Shown here one piece after another: positions 56,687 to 64,000 of a stretch of 64,000 nt of DNA. A program made the position numbers and the translations under genes. The DNA is from Lyngbya confervoides BDU141951 (GTDB lineage: Bacteria; Cyanobacteriota; Cyanobacteriia; Thermosynechococcales; Thermosynechococcaceae), in contig NZ_JTHE03000024.1 of assembly GCF_000817775.3 (NCBI RefSeq), forward strand, positions 1 through 64,000, written 5' to 3'. Position 1 is the stretch's first letter. Each line of letters begins with the position of its first letter. The notes under the pieces were generated by a model. That model ran no database searches. It had not been told where the DNA came from and saw nothing but the letters and a program-made list of their open reading frames with translations.

Positions 56687-57880
56687 ATGACTGACTCCAA
56701 TGCTGTCAGCGCCGCCGTCGCTAAGCTCTACGACACCTATCCCTTCCCACCGGAACCCTTTCTAGACGAGCCCCCCCCTGGCTATAACTGGCGCTGGAAT
56801 TGGATCTCGGCCTTTAACTTCTGCGCTGGGTACAAGCCGGAGCGCCAGGATATCAACATTCTAGATGCAGGCTGCGGATCAGGCGTGAGCACCGAATATC
56901 TGGTGCACCTCAACCCCCAAGCCCAGGTAACAGGCATTGACCTGAGTGGCGGTGCCCTTGAGGTTGCCAGGGAACGCTGCCAGCGATCTGGGGCCGATCG
57001 CGTCCAGTTCCGCCATCTGAGTCTCTTTGATGTGGATCAGCTTCCAGGGGAATTTGATTTAATCAATTGCGTAGGGGTGCTGCACCACACCGCCGATCCC
57101 AAAGGGGGAATCCAGGCCCTGGCGCAGAAGCTTGCCCCTGGTGGGCTGCTGCATATTTTTGTGTACGGGGAGCTAGGCCGCTGGGAGATTAAGCTAATGC
57201 AGGAAGCCATTGCCCTCCTCCAAGGCGATCGCCGTGGGGACTACACCGATGGGGTGCAGCTTGGACGCCAGCTGTTTCAAGCCCTACCAGATCACAGCGC
57301 CCTCGTGCGGCGCGAGAAGGAACGCTGGGCCTTAGAAAACCAGCGCGATGAATGCTTTGCTGATATGTACGTTCATCCCCAGGAAATTGACTACAATATC
57401 CGAACCGTCTTTGAGCTGATTGCCGCCTCGGGCCTCTCCTTCCTGGGATTCTCAAACCCCCATCTCTGGAGCCTCGATCGCCTTGTGGGTCAGGCCCCCC
57501 ATCTCATGGAGCGAGCCAAGGATCTCTCGGAGTTAGACTATTATCGTTTGGTGGAAATCCTCGATCCGGGGTCTATCTCCCACTATGAGTTTTTTCTGGC
57601 CAAGCCACCCTTTGAGCGTGAAGACTGGACCGAGGATGCCAGGCTCCTAGAGGCGACCGCCGAGCTGAATCCCTGCAATTCAGGTTGGCCTAGCCAATCC
57701 TTCTTTAACTATGATTACCAGCTAATCAAGATTGACCCGGCGCAGTTCAAGTTTATGAAGGCCTGTGAGGCGGCCCCCAATGCTAAGATCGAGCAGCTCA
57801 TCGAAGAAACCCAGTTTTCCCTTTCGCAGGTACGTTCCCTCCTGGATCAGCAGATCATTATCCTGTCTCGTCCCCACTGA
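56687..57880 (+). CDS. SAM-dependent methyltransferase
   Basis: 397 aa. N-terminal AKLYDTYPFPPEPF, motif I NILDAGCGSGVSTEYL (about 58-73), acidic end of strand 2 in TGIDLSGGAL, and motif post-II LINCVGVLHHTADP. The C-terminal about 200 residues form an extra domain (NIRTVFELIAASGLSF, PHLWSLDRLVG). It resembles the cyanobacterial class I methyltransferases with a YDTYPFPP lead, whose substrates are unknown. No operon partner. Confidence 0.87.
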   Translation: MTDSNAVSAAVAKLYDTYPFPPEPFLDEPPPGYNWRWNWISAFNFCAGYKPERQDINILDAGCGSGVSTEYLVHLNPQAQVTGIDLSGGALEVARERCQRSGADRVQFRHLSLFDVDQLPGEFDLINCVGVLHHTADPKGGIQALAQKLAPGGLLHIFVYGELGRWEIKLMQEAIALLQGDRRGDYTDGVQLGRQLFQALPDHSALVRREKERWALENQRDECFADMYVHPQEIDYNIRTVFELIAASGLSFLGFSNPHLWSLDRLVGQAPHLMERAKDLSELDYYRLVEILDPGSISHYEFFLAKPPFEREDWTEDARLLEATAELNPCNSGWPSQSFFNYDYQLIKIDPAQFKFMKACEAAPNAKIEQLIEETQFSLSQVRSLLDQQIIILSRPH

Positions 57881-57919
57881 TCGCCCTGAGGAGGGGTCGC
57901 AATGTGACCCGTTAATCTG

Positions 57920-57937
57920 TTAACATTTGTTTACATT
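57920..57937 (+). promoter_or_regulatory. Candidate HLR1 (RpaB-binding) element
   Basis: TTAACATT, two bases (TG), TTTACATT. The HLR1 consensus for the cyanobacterial regulator RpaB is two direct copies of (G/T)TTACA(T/A)(T/A) separated by two bases. The second copy fits fully and the first differs at one position. It lies about 128 nt before the SDR gene start, within a larger 10-bp repeat TGTTAACATT / TGTTTACATT. It suggests light- or redox-dependent control of the SDR-folE-pdxJ group. Confidence 0.45.
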
Positions 57938-58064
57938 GTGGTGAGGGTTGTCCCCTTGCCGATCTGAGTTGCGGCTGAGCGTTGACTGTGAGCAGGAAGT
58001 GTTGGGGAATGCCCTTACTTCATCCGCAGGTTAAAGTTGTTTCGTAGAGGCTTAAAATCGGTAC

Positions 58065-58790
58065 ATGACCCGAGTTAAAGGGCAAAGTGCTTTAATTACT
58101 GGAGCCAGTCGGGGGATTGGTCGAGCCAGTGCCATAGCCTTTGCAAAAGCCGGCTATCGGATTGGGCTCATCAGCAGAAACCAGTCCGCCCTTGAGGCCG
58201 TTGCCCAGGAAATCCACCATCTAGGGGGTGAGGCAGTGGTCATGGCGATGGATTTGACGGAGGTCTCGCAAATTCCACAGCGGCTCACGGCGTTTCAAGC
58301 AGAACTGGGAGAGGTTGAGGTGCTGGTTAATAATGCTGGCATGGCCTACACCGGGGCGCTAGCAGAGATGCCCCTGGAACAATGGCAACAGCTGATGACC
58401 TTAAACCTAACCAGTGTGTTTCAGTGCATTCAAAGCATTTTGCCGCAGATGCGCCATCGTCAACGCGGCACCATTGTCAACGTCATTTCTGTGGCAGGGA
58501 AGCAAGCCTTTCCAGATTGGGGTGCATACTGCGCCAGTAAATTTGGACTGATGGGATTGACCAAGTCCTTAGCCCAGGAAGAGCGGACCCATGGCATTCG
58601 CGTGATTGCATTTTGCCCTGGCGCCGTTAATACACCGCTCTGGGACACCGACACGGTAGATGCAGACTTTGACCGTGCCGCCATGCTTACGCCCTCGGAT
58701 GTAGCGCAGGCAATGGTCCAGACGGTTACCCTTCCCCACCATGCTGTGGTGGAAGAAATTGTGCTCATGCCCAATGCCGGAACCTTTTAA
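58065..58790 (+). CDS. Short-chain dehydrogenase/reductase
   Basis: 241 aa Rossmann enzyme with TGASRGIG (12-19), NNAG (89-92), Ser142 and the Y-x3-K pair Tyr155/Lys159 in YCASKFG. Close in outline to 3-oxoacyl-ACP reductase-like or sepiapterin-reductase-like SDRs. Placed directly upstream of folE, a pterin gene, a pteridine-reducing role is a reasonable guess but not shown. An ATG at 58065 is used. Confidence 0.9.
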   Translation: MTRVKGQSALITGASRGIGRASAIAFAKAGYRIGLISRNQSALEAVAQEIHHLGGEAVVMAMDLTEVSQIPQRLTAFQAELGEVEVLVNNAGMAYTGALAEMPLEQWQQLMTLNLTSVFQCIQSILPQMRHRQRGTIVNVISVAGKQAFPDWGAYCASKFGLMGLTKSLAQEERTHGIRVIAFCPGAVNTPLWDTDTVDADFDRAAMLTPSDVAQAMVQTVTLPHHAVVEEIVLMPNAGTF

Positions 58791-58849
58791 AGGATCCAAT
58801 TCGCCTTGATTTGGCGCTGTCCATATTCACATAAACCTATCCTTTCCTT

Positions 58850-59503
58850 ATGTCTACTGTTTCCATGAACACCACCTCCAGTCTTAACGGGGCAGGACTA
58901 GCCGAGCAGCTCTTGGAGTCAAATCGGCCCGTTCCTGAACTGGAGGACATGGCGGCGGCGGTTGAGAAAATTCTCCTCGGGGTTGGCGAAGATCCAGAGC
59001 GGGAGGGTCTTTTGAAGACGCCCATGCGCGTGGCCAAAGCGATGAAATTTTTAACCAGTGGCTACGACCAATCCTTAGAAAAACTCATTAACGGTGCCAT
59101 CTTTGATGAGGATCACAACGAGATGGTGCTGGTTAGAGACATTGATGTGTTCAGTCTTTGTGAACACCACATGTTGCCATTCATGGGGAAGGCTCACGTG
59201 GCCTACATTCCCAATCGTAAGGTCATTGGTCTGAGTAAACTTGCCCGCATTGTTGAGATGTTCTCCCGGCGATTGCAGGTGCAGGAGCGACTGACCCGCC
59301 AAGTGGCCGAGGCCATTCAGGAAGCCCTAGATCCCCAAGGGGTGGCCGTGGTGATGGAGGCCAGCCATATGTGTATGGTCATGCGCGGAGTTCAAAAGCC
59401 AGGGTCTTGGACCGTAACGAGCTCGATGGTGGGCGTGTTTCAGGATAGTCAAAAAACCAGAGAGGAGTTTTTAAACTTGATCCGCCACCAGTCTAATTTT
59501 TAA
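58850..59503 (+). CDS. folE: GTP cyclohydrolase I
   Basis: 217 aa. First step of folate and tetrahydropterin synthesis (GTP to dihydroneopterin triphosphate). Zinc ligands and active site are visible: Cys and His in [20 protein letters not shown] and the second Cys in [16 protein letters not shown]. The N-terminal about 30 residues are variable. A second ATG at 58865 is also in frame. Its stop is followed 18 nt later by the pdxJ GTG. Confidence 0.96.
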   Translation: MSTVSMNTTSSLNGAGLAEQLLESNRPVPELEDMAAAVEKILLGVGEDPEREGLLKTPMRVAKAMKFLTSGYDQSLEKLINGAIFDEDHNEMVLVRDIDVFSLCEHHMLPFMGKAHVAYIPNRKVIGLSKLARIVEMFSRRLQVQERLTRQVAEAIQEALDPQGVAVVMEASHMCMVMRGVQKPGSWTVTSSMVGVFQDSQKTREEFLNLIRHQSNF

Positions 59504-59521
59504 GTGCAAGAGAGAAGAACC

Positions 59522-60241
59522 GTGCCAACTCTAGGGGTCAATATTGATCACGTTGCCACTATTCGTCAGGCGCGCCAGACCGTGGAACCCGATCCTGTCG
59601 GGGCCGCGGTACTAGCAGAGCTAGGGGGGGCAGATGGAATTACGGTCCACCTGCGCGAAGATCGTCGGCACATTCAAGATCGCGATGTGCGCTTACTCCG
59701 GGAAACTGTCCGCACCCACCTCAATTTGGAAATGGCGGCAACCGCGGAAATGTTGGCCATTGCCCTCGAGATTCAGCCAGACTATGTGACCCTGGTTCCA
59801 GAACGTCGCGAAGAGATTACCACGGAGGGCGGCCTTGATGTCGCTGGCCAGCTTGATAACTTGATCCAAGTGGTCACCCAGCTTCAAGGAGCGGGGATTC
59901 CCGTGAGCCTGTTTGTCGATGCAGCCTCCGACCAGATCAAGGCCTGCGCTGCCACCGAGGCAAAATTTATTGAGCTGCACACTGGGGCCTATGCAGAGGC
60001 CCAAAGCGAAGTGGCAATTGCCCGCGAATTGGAAGTTTTGGCCCAGGGCTGCACCCTAGCGCAGAAGTTAGGCCTGCGGGTGAATGCCGGTCATGGCCTT
60101 ACCTACTGGAACGTTTACCCCGTGGCTCAACTGCCAGGGATGGAAGAACTGAACATCGGCCATACCATCGTGAGCCGCGCAGTGCTGGTGGGCCTAGAGC
60201 GGGCCGTTCGGGAAATGAAAGCCGCCATCCGTGGCGGCTAA
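59522..60241 (+). CDS. pdxJ: Pyridoxine 5'-phosphate synthase
   Basis: 239 aa. Last step of the DXP-dependent vitamin B6 pathway. [47 protein letters not shown] and [12 protein letters not shown] are typical. The start is GTG at 59522 ([12 protein letters not shown]), which gives the normal family length; the frame back to the GTG at 59504 is less likely. Probably cotranscribed with folE. Confidence 0.96.
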   Translation: MPTLGVNIDHVATIRQARQTVEPDPVGAAVLAELGGADGITVHLREDRRHIQDRDVRLLRETVRTHLNLEMAATAEMLAIALEIQPDYVTLVPERREEITTEGGLDVAGQLDNLIQVVTQLQGAGIPVSLFVDAASDQIKACAATEAKFIELHTGAYAEAQSEVAIARELEVLAQGCTLAQKLGLRVNAGHGLTYWNVYPVAQLPGMEELNIGHTIVSRAVLVGLERAVREMKAAIRGG

Positions 60242-60250
60242 AGCTAGCGG

Positions 60251-60508
60251 CTAAATCGCCTGATCCTCATCAGGGGAAAAGGGATTTTCTCCAATCCGCA
60301 GGTGCTTCTTAGATTGCTTTAAACTTTTCCACAGATTTTTGATCTGGGCATAGGACTCCTCAGGCGTAATCTTGCCATTGGATTCCAAGCTAGAGATGTA
60401 CACTACTTGATAGGCAAATTCCTGCAGATTTGCGTTAAAGACCAGGTTTTCTGGCTTAACGGCACCGCGATATCGCTGATAGGGTCTTAAAAATTCGGAT
60501 GCTGACAT
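60251..60508 (-). CDS. Conserved cyanobacterial protein (DUF7219-like)
   Basis: 85 aa, helical. FLRPYQRYRGAVKPENLVFN, LQEFAYQVVYISSLESNGKI and NLWKSLKQSKKHLRIGENP are the kind of sequence found in a small conserved cyanobacterial family (I believe DUF7219). Function unknown. It converges with pdxJ with only nine bases between the stops. Confidence 0.75.
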   Translation of the reverse strand: MSASEFLRPYQRYRGAVKPENLVFNANLQEFAYQVVYISSLESNGKITPEESYAQIKNLWKSLKQSKKHLRIGENPFSPDEDQAI

Positions 60509-60910
60509 CGCTCTATCCCTTGTCTAGTTTCCTAGTGTCTAGTTTCCTTGGTCTGGCGTGATTCTCTAGCGGTAAGCCGTTTATTGCATTAGGGTTCCCG
60601 CGAGCCGAGTCGGTCTTCTCTGAATCCTATCAATCTTATCTAATCTTAACTGGCCCCACTCTAGCCTCTGCCTGAAGTATTATCATCTCCTAACGATCCG
60701 GACCCCAGCTAGCGGAAAATGCAGCGATCGGAGGAGAGCTGATAGATCAATTGGCCAGTATGTCGGAGGGAAACATCCTTGCAAAACCGGTGAGGCATGG
60801 TAATCTTTGTGGGATTATGGGGTGAAACGCCTCCCCTGGGTCCAATCGAGCCAAGAAAGGGAAATGCGCCCAAACCTCTTTGCTGTTGCCCCTTGCCCTA
60901 GCCTGAATCA
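60509..60910. other. Divergent intergenic region with a 15-bp tandem duplication
   Basis: About 400 bases between the DUF7219-like gene and smc. It starts with two adjacent 15-bp units TGTCTAGTTTCCTAG / TGTCTAGTTTCCTTG (60521-60535 and 60536-60550, 14 of 15 identical). No gene or known RNA element is recognised; the region presumably holds both promoters. Confidence 0.6.
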
Positions 60911-63900
60911 GTGTACGTTAAACAGCTGGAACTGACCAACTTTAAATCCTTTGGGGGAACCACAGCCGTACCCACCCTCAAGGGGTTTACGGTCATTTCG
61001 GGTCCCAACGGATCTGGGAAGTCCAATCTGCTTGATGCCATGCTGTTTGCCCTGGGGTTGTCGGGTTCGAAGGGCATGCGGGCTGAGCGACTGCCGGACC
61101 TGGTCAACCACAGCCAGGTTAAGCGCGGCCATTCGGTGGTGGAAACAAAGGTCACCGTTAGCTTTGCCCTGGAGCAGTCTGATCTAGACACCCTCGGCGA
61201 TGACGCCCAGGACTATATTGCTCCCCCTTCAGCCCCCGCTGAGGCGGAGCCTCCCTCCAGGACGGGAGGAAGTGCGGCAGGGGCCACAACGGCGACCGAG
61301 GCGGATACGGTCAAGCTTTTGGAGGTTACGGCTCCCCAGCAGAGCGGACCTGAATGGCGCGTGACGCGTCGGCTGCGGGTGACAAAGCAAGGAACCTATA
61401 CCTCCACCTACGCCATGAATGATCAGCCCTGCACCCTGAGCGAGCTGCATCAGCATTTGAGTCGCCTGCGCATTTATCCGGAGGGCTACAATGTTGTGCT
61501 CCAGGGGGATGTCACTGGCATTATCACCATGAATCCGCGGCAGCGGCGAGAAATTATTGATGAGCTGGCGGGAGTAGCGGATTTTGACCGGAAGATTCTC
61601 CAGGCACGTGACAAGTTAGAGGGCGTCCGGGAGCAAGAGGAGCGCTTCCGCATTGTGGAACAGGAACTGGTGGAGCAGCGCGATCGCCTGGCTCGCGATC
61701 GCCTTAAGGCGGAAAAATATCGGCAACTGCGCGCTGAACTCCATGCAAAACAGCAGTGGGAAGGCGTCCTCGCCCATCGACATCTGGGCACCCAAATTGA
61801 GGCCTTAACCCAAACCCTTAGATCAGAGGCGACCCAGCAGACGGCTTTACAAACCCAAATCCAAAGCATGGATCAAGAGGTCACGAGGCTGACGGATCAG
61901 CTACGGGTGTTAAATGAGAGTGTGAAGGCCCTGGGCGAGGAAGATCAGCTCAAAATCCAGGGCAAAATCGCCCAATCAGAGGCCGAGCTTCGGCAGCTGG
62001 AGCGGCAATACGAGATGGTCCACCAGAATTTACAGGGCTACCATGCAAAGGTCGAGAACCTAGAGCAGCAAATCCTGGGCCACCGGCAGCAGATTACCCA
62101 GCAGCAAACTGCTGCGCAGCAGGTCGAAGGGGAAGAAATTCAGCAGCTAACCCAGGCCAAAATGAAGGCTGAACAGGCCCTGGAGGAAATTCGCCGCGAG
62201 TCTCAACATCTCGCCAGTTCTGCCGATGCCTGGGTTCAGCAACAGTCGCAGCTGCGCCAGCAGATCGATCAGCAGCGGGCCAACCTAGATCCCCTGCGAT
62301 CGCAGCAGGTTCAGCTCCAGGAGCGCCGAGAGCAGATCGATCGGCAGCAGCAGGCCCAAAGCATTGAACTCCAGGGCACCGAAGCTGGCATTCAGACCCA
62401 GCAGCTACAGCTGACGGAGATTCAGGCAGAGGTACAAGAATCCCTGACCCGGATCCAGTCCCTGGCCGAGGCCGTGGCACAGATCGATCAAGAGGTCACG
62501 ACCCATCAGCAAACCCTCGAGCGACTTGTCCAAGAACAGCGCGATAAGCAGCGTCAGCTTGATCGACTAGAGGCCCAGGATCAGGCGCAGCAAGAGGCCC
62601 AGGGCACCTTCGCCAGTCAGGCCATCCTGAATGCCAAAATTCCGGGGGTCTGTGGCCTAGTGGCCAATCTGGGACGGGTGGAAAAGCCCTATCAGGTGGC
62701 GTTGGAAATTGCCGCAGGGGCCAGGTTAGGTCATCTGGTGGTGGAAGACGATCAAGTGGCGGCAGCGGGAATTGAGCTGCTGAAGGCACAGCGGGCGGGC
62801 CGGGCCACCTTCTTACCCCTGAATAAGCTGAAACATCCCAAGGACCTGCCAGAATTGGGATATATAGCTGGATCTGTCGGCTACGCCTTAGATCTGATTG
62901 ATTTTGAACATCGCTATGCGGCGGTCTTTGCCTACGTCTTGGGGAACACGGTGGTCTTTGACTCTCTAACCAGCGCCCGACGCCACCTGGGTCGATTCCG
63001 GATGGTGACTCTGGACGGGGATCTCCTGGAACCTAGCGGCGCCATGACCGGCGGAAGCCGCAGTCAGCGATCCTCCCTGAAGTTCGGCACCGCAGCCGTG
63101 GGGGAATCTCGTGAGCTTCAGGCCTTGCGCCTTCGTCTGACCGAGATTGATCAGTTAATAGAACCTCTAGAGCAAGCCTTAGCCAAGGGTCAAGCGCAGT
63201 TGCGAGAGCGCACCCAGCAGCTGGGGGCAGAGCGTCAGAGGCATCGAGAGGCCCAGATTCGATCTGAGCAGCTTGAGGCAGATTTAACGAAGCTTCTTCA
63301 GCGGCGCCATCAGCTTCAAGATCAGGTGCAAACCTACGCCCAGGATGCCTCAGCAGCAACGCAGCGGTTGCTGGAACTAGAGGAATCGTTGCCCCAGCAA
63401 GAAACGGCGCTGTCCCAACTGCAAGCCCAATTGGCAGAGTTGGAACAATCCCAGGCCCACGGCGAATGGCAAACCCTCCAATCCCGCCTGCGCCGCCAGG
63501 AGACGCAGGTGGCAGAACGGGAGGCGGCGCTACGGGAGGCCCAGCAGCGGCTACAAATTCTGGGCAACGAATGCGATCGCTTCCGTGAGCGGATTAGCCT
63601 GGGTGAACAGGAAATTCAAGCGACCCAGCAACAAATTGCCCAGGCGCAAGCCGATCAGCACCACACGTTAGAAAAACAACAGGATTTGGAAGAATCGCTG
63701 CTGAAGCTGCGCTTGATCCTGGAGGAGTTAGAGGAAAAAATAGGCGCCCAGCGCCAGGCTCGCGATGCCAAGGAACAGCAGCTGCGCGATCGCAGCGACG
63801 CAAAACAGCAGTTAGCCTGGCAGCGAGAGAAACTGGTGGAGGCCATCGCGGTCCATCAAGGCCAATTAACGCAGCTGCAGGCACAGCACCAGGCCCTAGA

Positions 63901-64000
63901 ATCTGAACTGCCCGATCCCCTGCCCGAGATTCCAGAGTCCTTAGGTCTGGAAGAACTGAAGGATCAGCTGAAGCAACTGCAGCAGCGACTAGAGGCAATG
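60911..64000 (+). CDS. smc: Chromosome segregation protein SMC, 3' end outside window
   Basis: 1030 codons are present and the frame is still open at the window edge. The start is GTG at 60911 (VYVKQLELTNFKSFGG). Walker A is GPNGSGKSN near residue 37. It is followed by a long coiled coil, the hinge (about 575-720, with IPGVCGLVANLG and SGAMTGGSRS) and the returning coiled coil. The ABC signature and Walker B lie beyond the edge. An insertion of low-complexity Ala/Pro/Ser/Thr sequence (about 100-135) sits in the N-terminal head, as in some cyanobacterial SMCs. It organises and condenses the chromosome as a dimer with ScpA/ScpB. Confidence 0.95.
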   Translation, partial: MYVKQLELTNFKSFGGTTAVPTLKGFTVISGPNGSGKSNLLDAMLFALGLSGSKGMRAERLPDLVNHSQVKRGHSVVETKVTVSFALEQSDLDTLGDDAQDYIAPPSAPAEAEPPSRTGGSAAGATTATEADTVKLLEVTAPQQSGPEWRVTRRLRVTKQGTYTSTYAMNDQPCTLSELHQHLSRLRIYPEGYNVVLQGDVTGIITMNPRQRREIIDELAGVADFDRKILQARDKLEGVREQEERFRIVEQELVEQRDRLARDRLKAEKYRQLRAELHAKQQWEGVLAHRHLGTQIEALTQTLRSEATQQTALQTQIQSMDQEVTRLTDQLRVLNESVKALGEEDQLKIQGKIAQSEAELRQLERQYEMVHQNLQGYHAKVENLEQQILGHRQQITQQQTAAQQVEGEEIQQLTQAKMKAEQALEEIRRESQHLASSADAWVQQQSQLRQQIDQQRANLDPLRSQQVQLQERREQIDRQQQAQSIELQGTEAGIQTQQLQLTEIQAEVQESLTRIQSLAEAVAQIDQEVTTHQQTLERLVQEQRDKQRQLDRLEAQDQAQQEAQGTFASQAILNAKIPGVCGLVANLGRVEKPYQVALEIAAGARLGHLVVEDDQVAAAGIELLKAQRAGRATFLPLNKLKHPKDLPELGYIAGSVGYALDLIDFEHRYAAVFAYVLGNTVVFDSLTSARRHLGRFRMVTLDGDLLEPSGAMTGGSRSQRSSLKFGTAAVGESRELQALRLRLTEIDQLIEPLEQALAKGQAQLRERTQQLGAERQRHREAQIRSEQLEADLTKLLQRRHQLQDQVQTYAQDASAATQRLLELEESLPQQETALSQLQAQLAELEQSQAHGEWQTLQSRLRRQETQVAEREAALREAQQRLQILGNECDRFRERISLGEQEIQATQQQIAQAQADQHHTLEKQQDLEESLLKLRLILEELEEKIGAQRQARDAKEQQLRDRSDAKQQLAWQREKLVEAIAVHQGQLTQLQAQHQALESELPDPLPEIPESLGLEELKDQLKQLQQRLEAM

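Overview
The window is a cyanobacterial chromosome segment. The evidence is the frequent GCGATCGC (HIP1) octamer (for example 453-460 and 7103-7110), several small protein families confined to cyanobacteria (DUF1830, DUF1816, DUF1825, DUF751, a DUF7219-like protein, DUF1400 hydrolases), a candidate cyanobacteriochrome and a candidate HLR1 (RpaB) site. It is gene dense. I saw no rRNA, tRNA, CRISPR array, prophage or insertion sequence. The genus cannot be fixed from this sequence alone.

Layout. 1-7.1 kb: a truncated HtrA-type protease divergent from an FtsH protease, a 41-residue membrane sORF, an OmpR-type two-component pair, an esterase and a PepSY-helix protein. 7.4-10.8 kb: a zinc/manganese ABC importer operon with a small unknown protein at its head. 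11-17.7 kb: a transport and stress block (universal stress protein, a P-type ATPase resembling Na,K-ATPase, a DUF4010/MgtC membrane protein, an APC permease). 17.7-21.9 kb: a 1384-residue protein joining a DNA-binding response regulator to a hybrid histidine kinase whose GAF domain has the two-cysteine signature of a DXCF cyanobacteriochrome. 22-25 kb: small cyanobacterial proteins, an aldo/keto reductase and a GNAT acetyltransferase. 25.5-30.9 kb: a PadR-controlled RND efflux operon. 31-38.4 kb: MAPEG and MFS proteins, an Asp/Asn hydroxylase-like dioxygenase, a PAS-GGDEF-EAL-FHA-pseudoreceiver protein and an FAD oxidoreductase. 38.4-45.9 kb: ispE/rsmA, DUF1825, a class IV aminotransferase, two tandem secreted DUF1400 hydrolases and a two-part small gene. 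45.97-49.7 kb: a TPP riboswitch with thiC, and a second GGDEF/EAL protein. 49.8-53.4 kb: a housekeeping operon (DUF751, rbfA, GH3/nagZ-like, class V aminotransferase). 53.5-64 kb: a csgG-like gene broken by an in-frame stop, a zinc metallopeptidase, an EamA transporter, a methyltransferase, an SDR, folE, pdxJ, a small conserved protein and the first 1030 codons of smc.

How it fits together. Most of the window is core metabolism and envelope or metal homeostasis with local operons. The signalling content is high: one OmpR pair, one giant candidate photoreceptor kinase and two cyclic-di-GMP enzymes, one of which adds a FHA domain and a dead receiver. The strongest candidate for something new is the giant protein at 17742-21896, which could combine light sensing, phosphotransfer and promoter binding in one chain. 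A second theme is short tandem duplications (13-15 bp) in intergenic DNA and at start codons.
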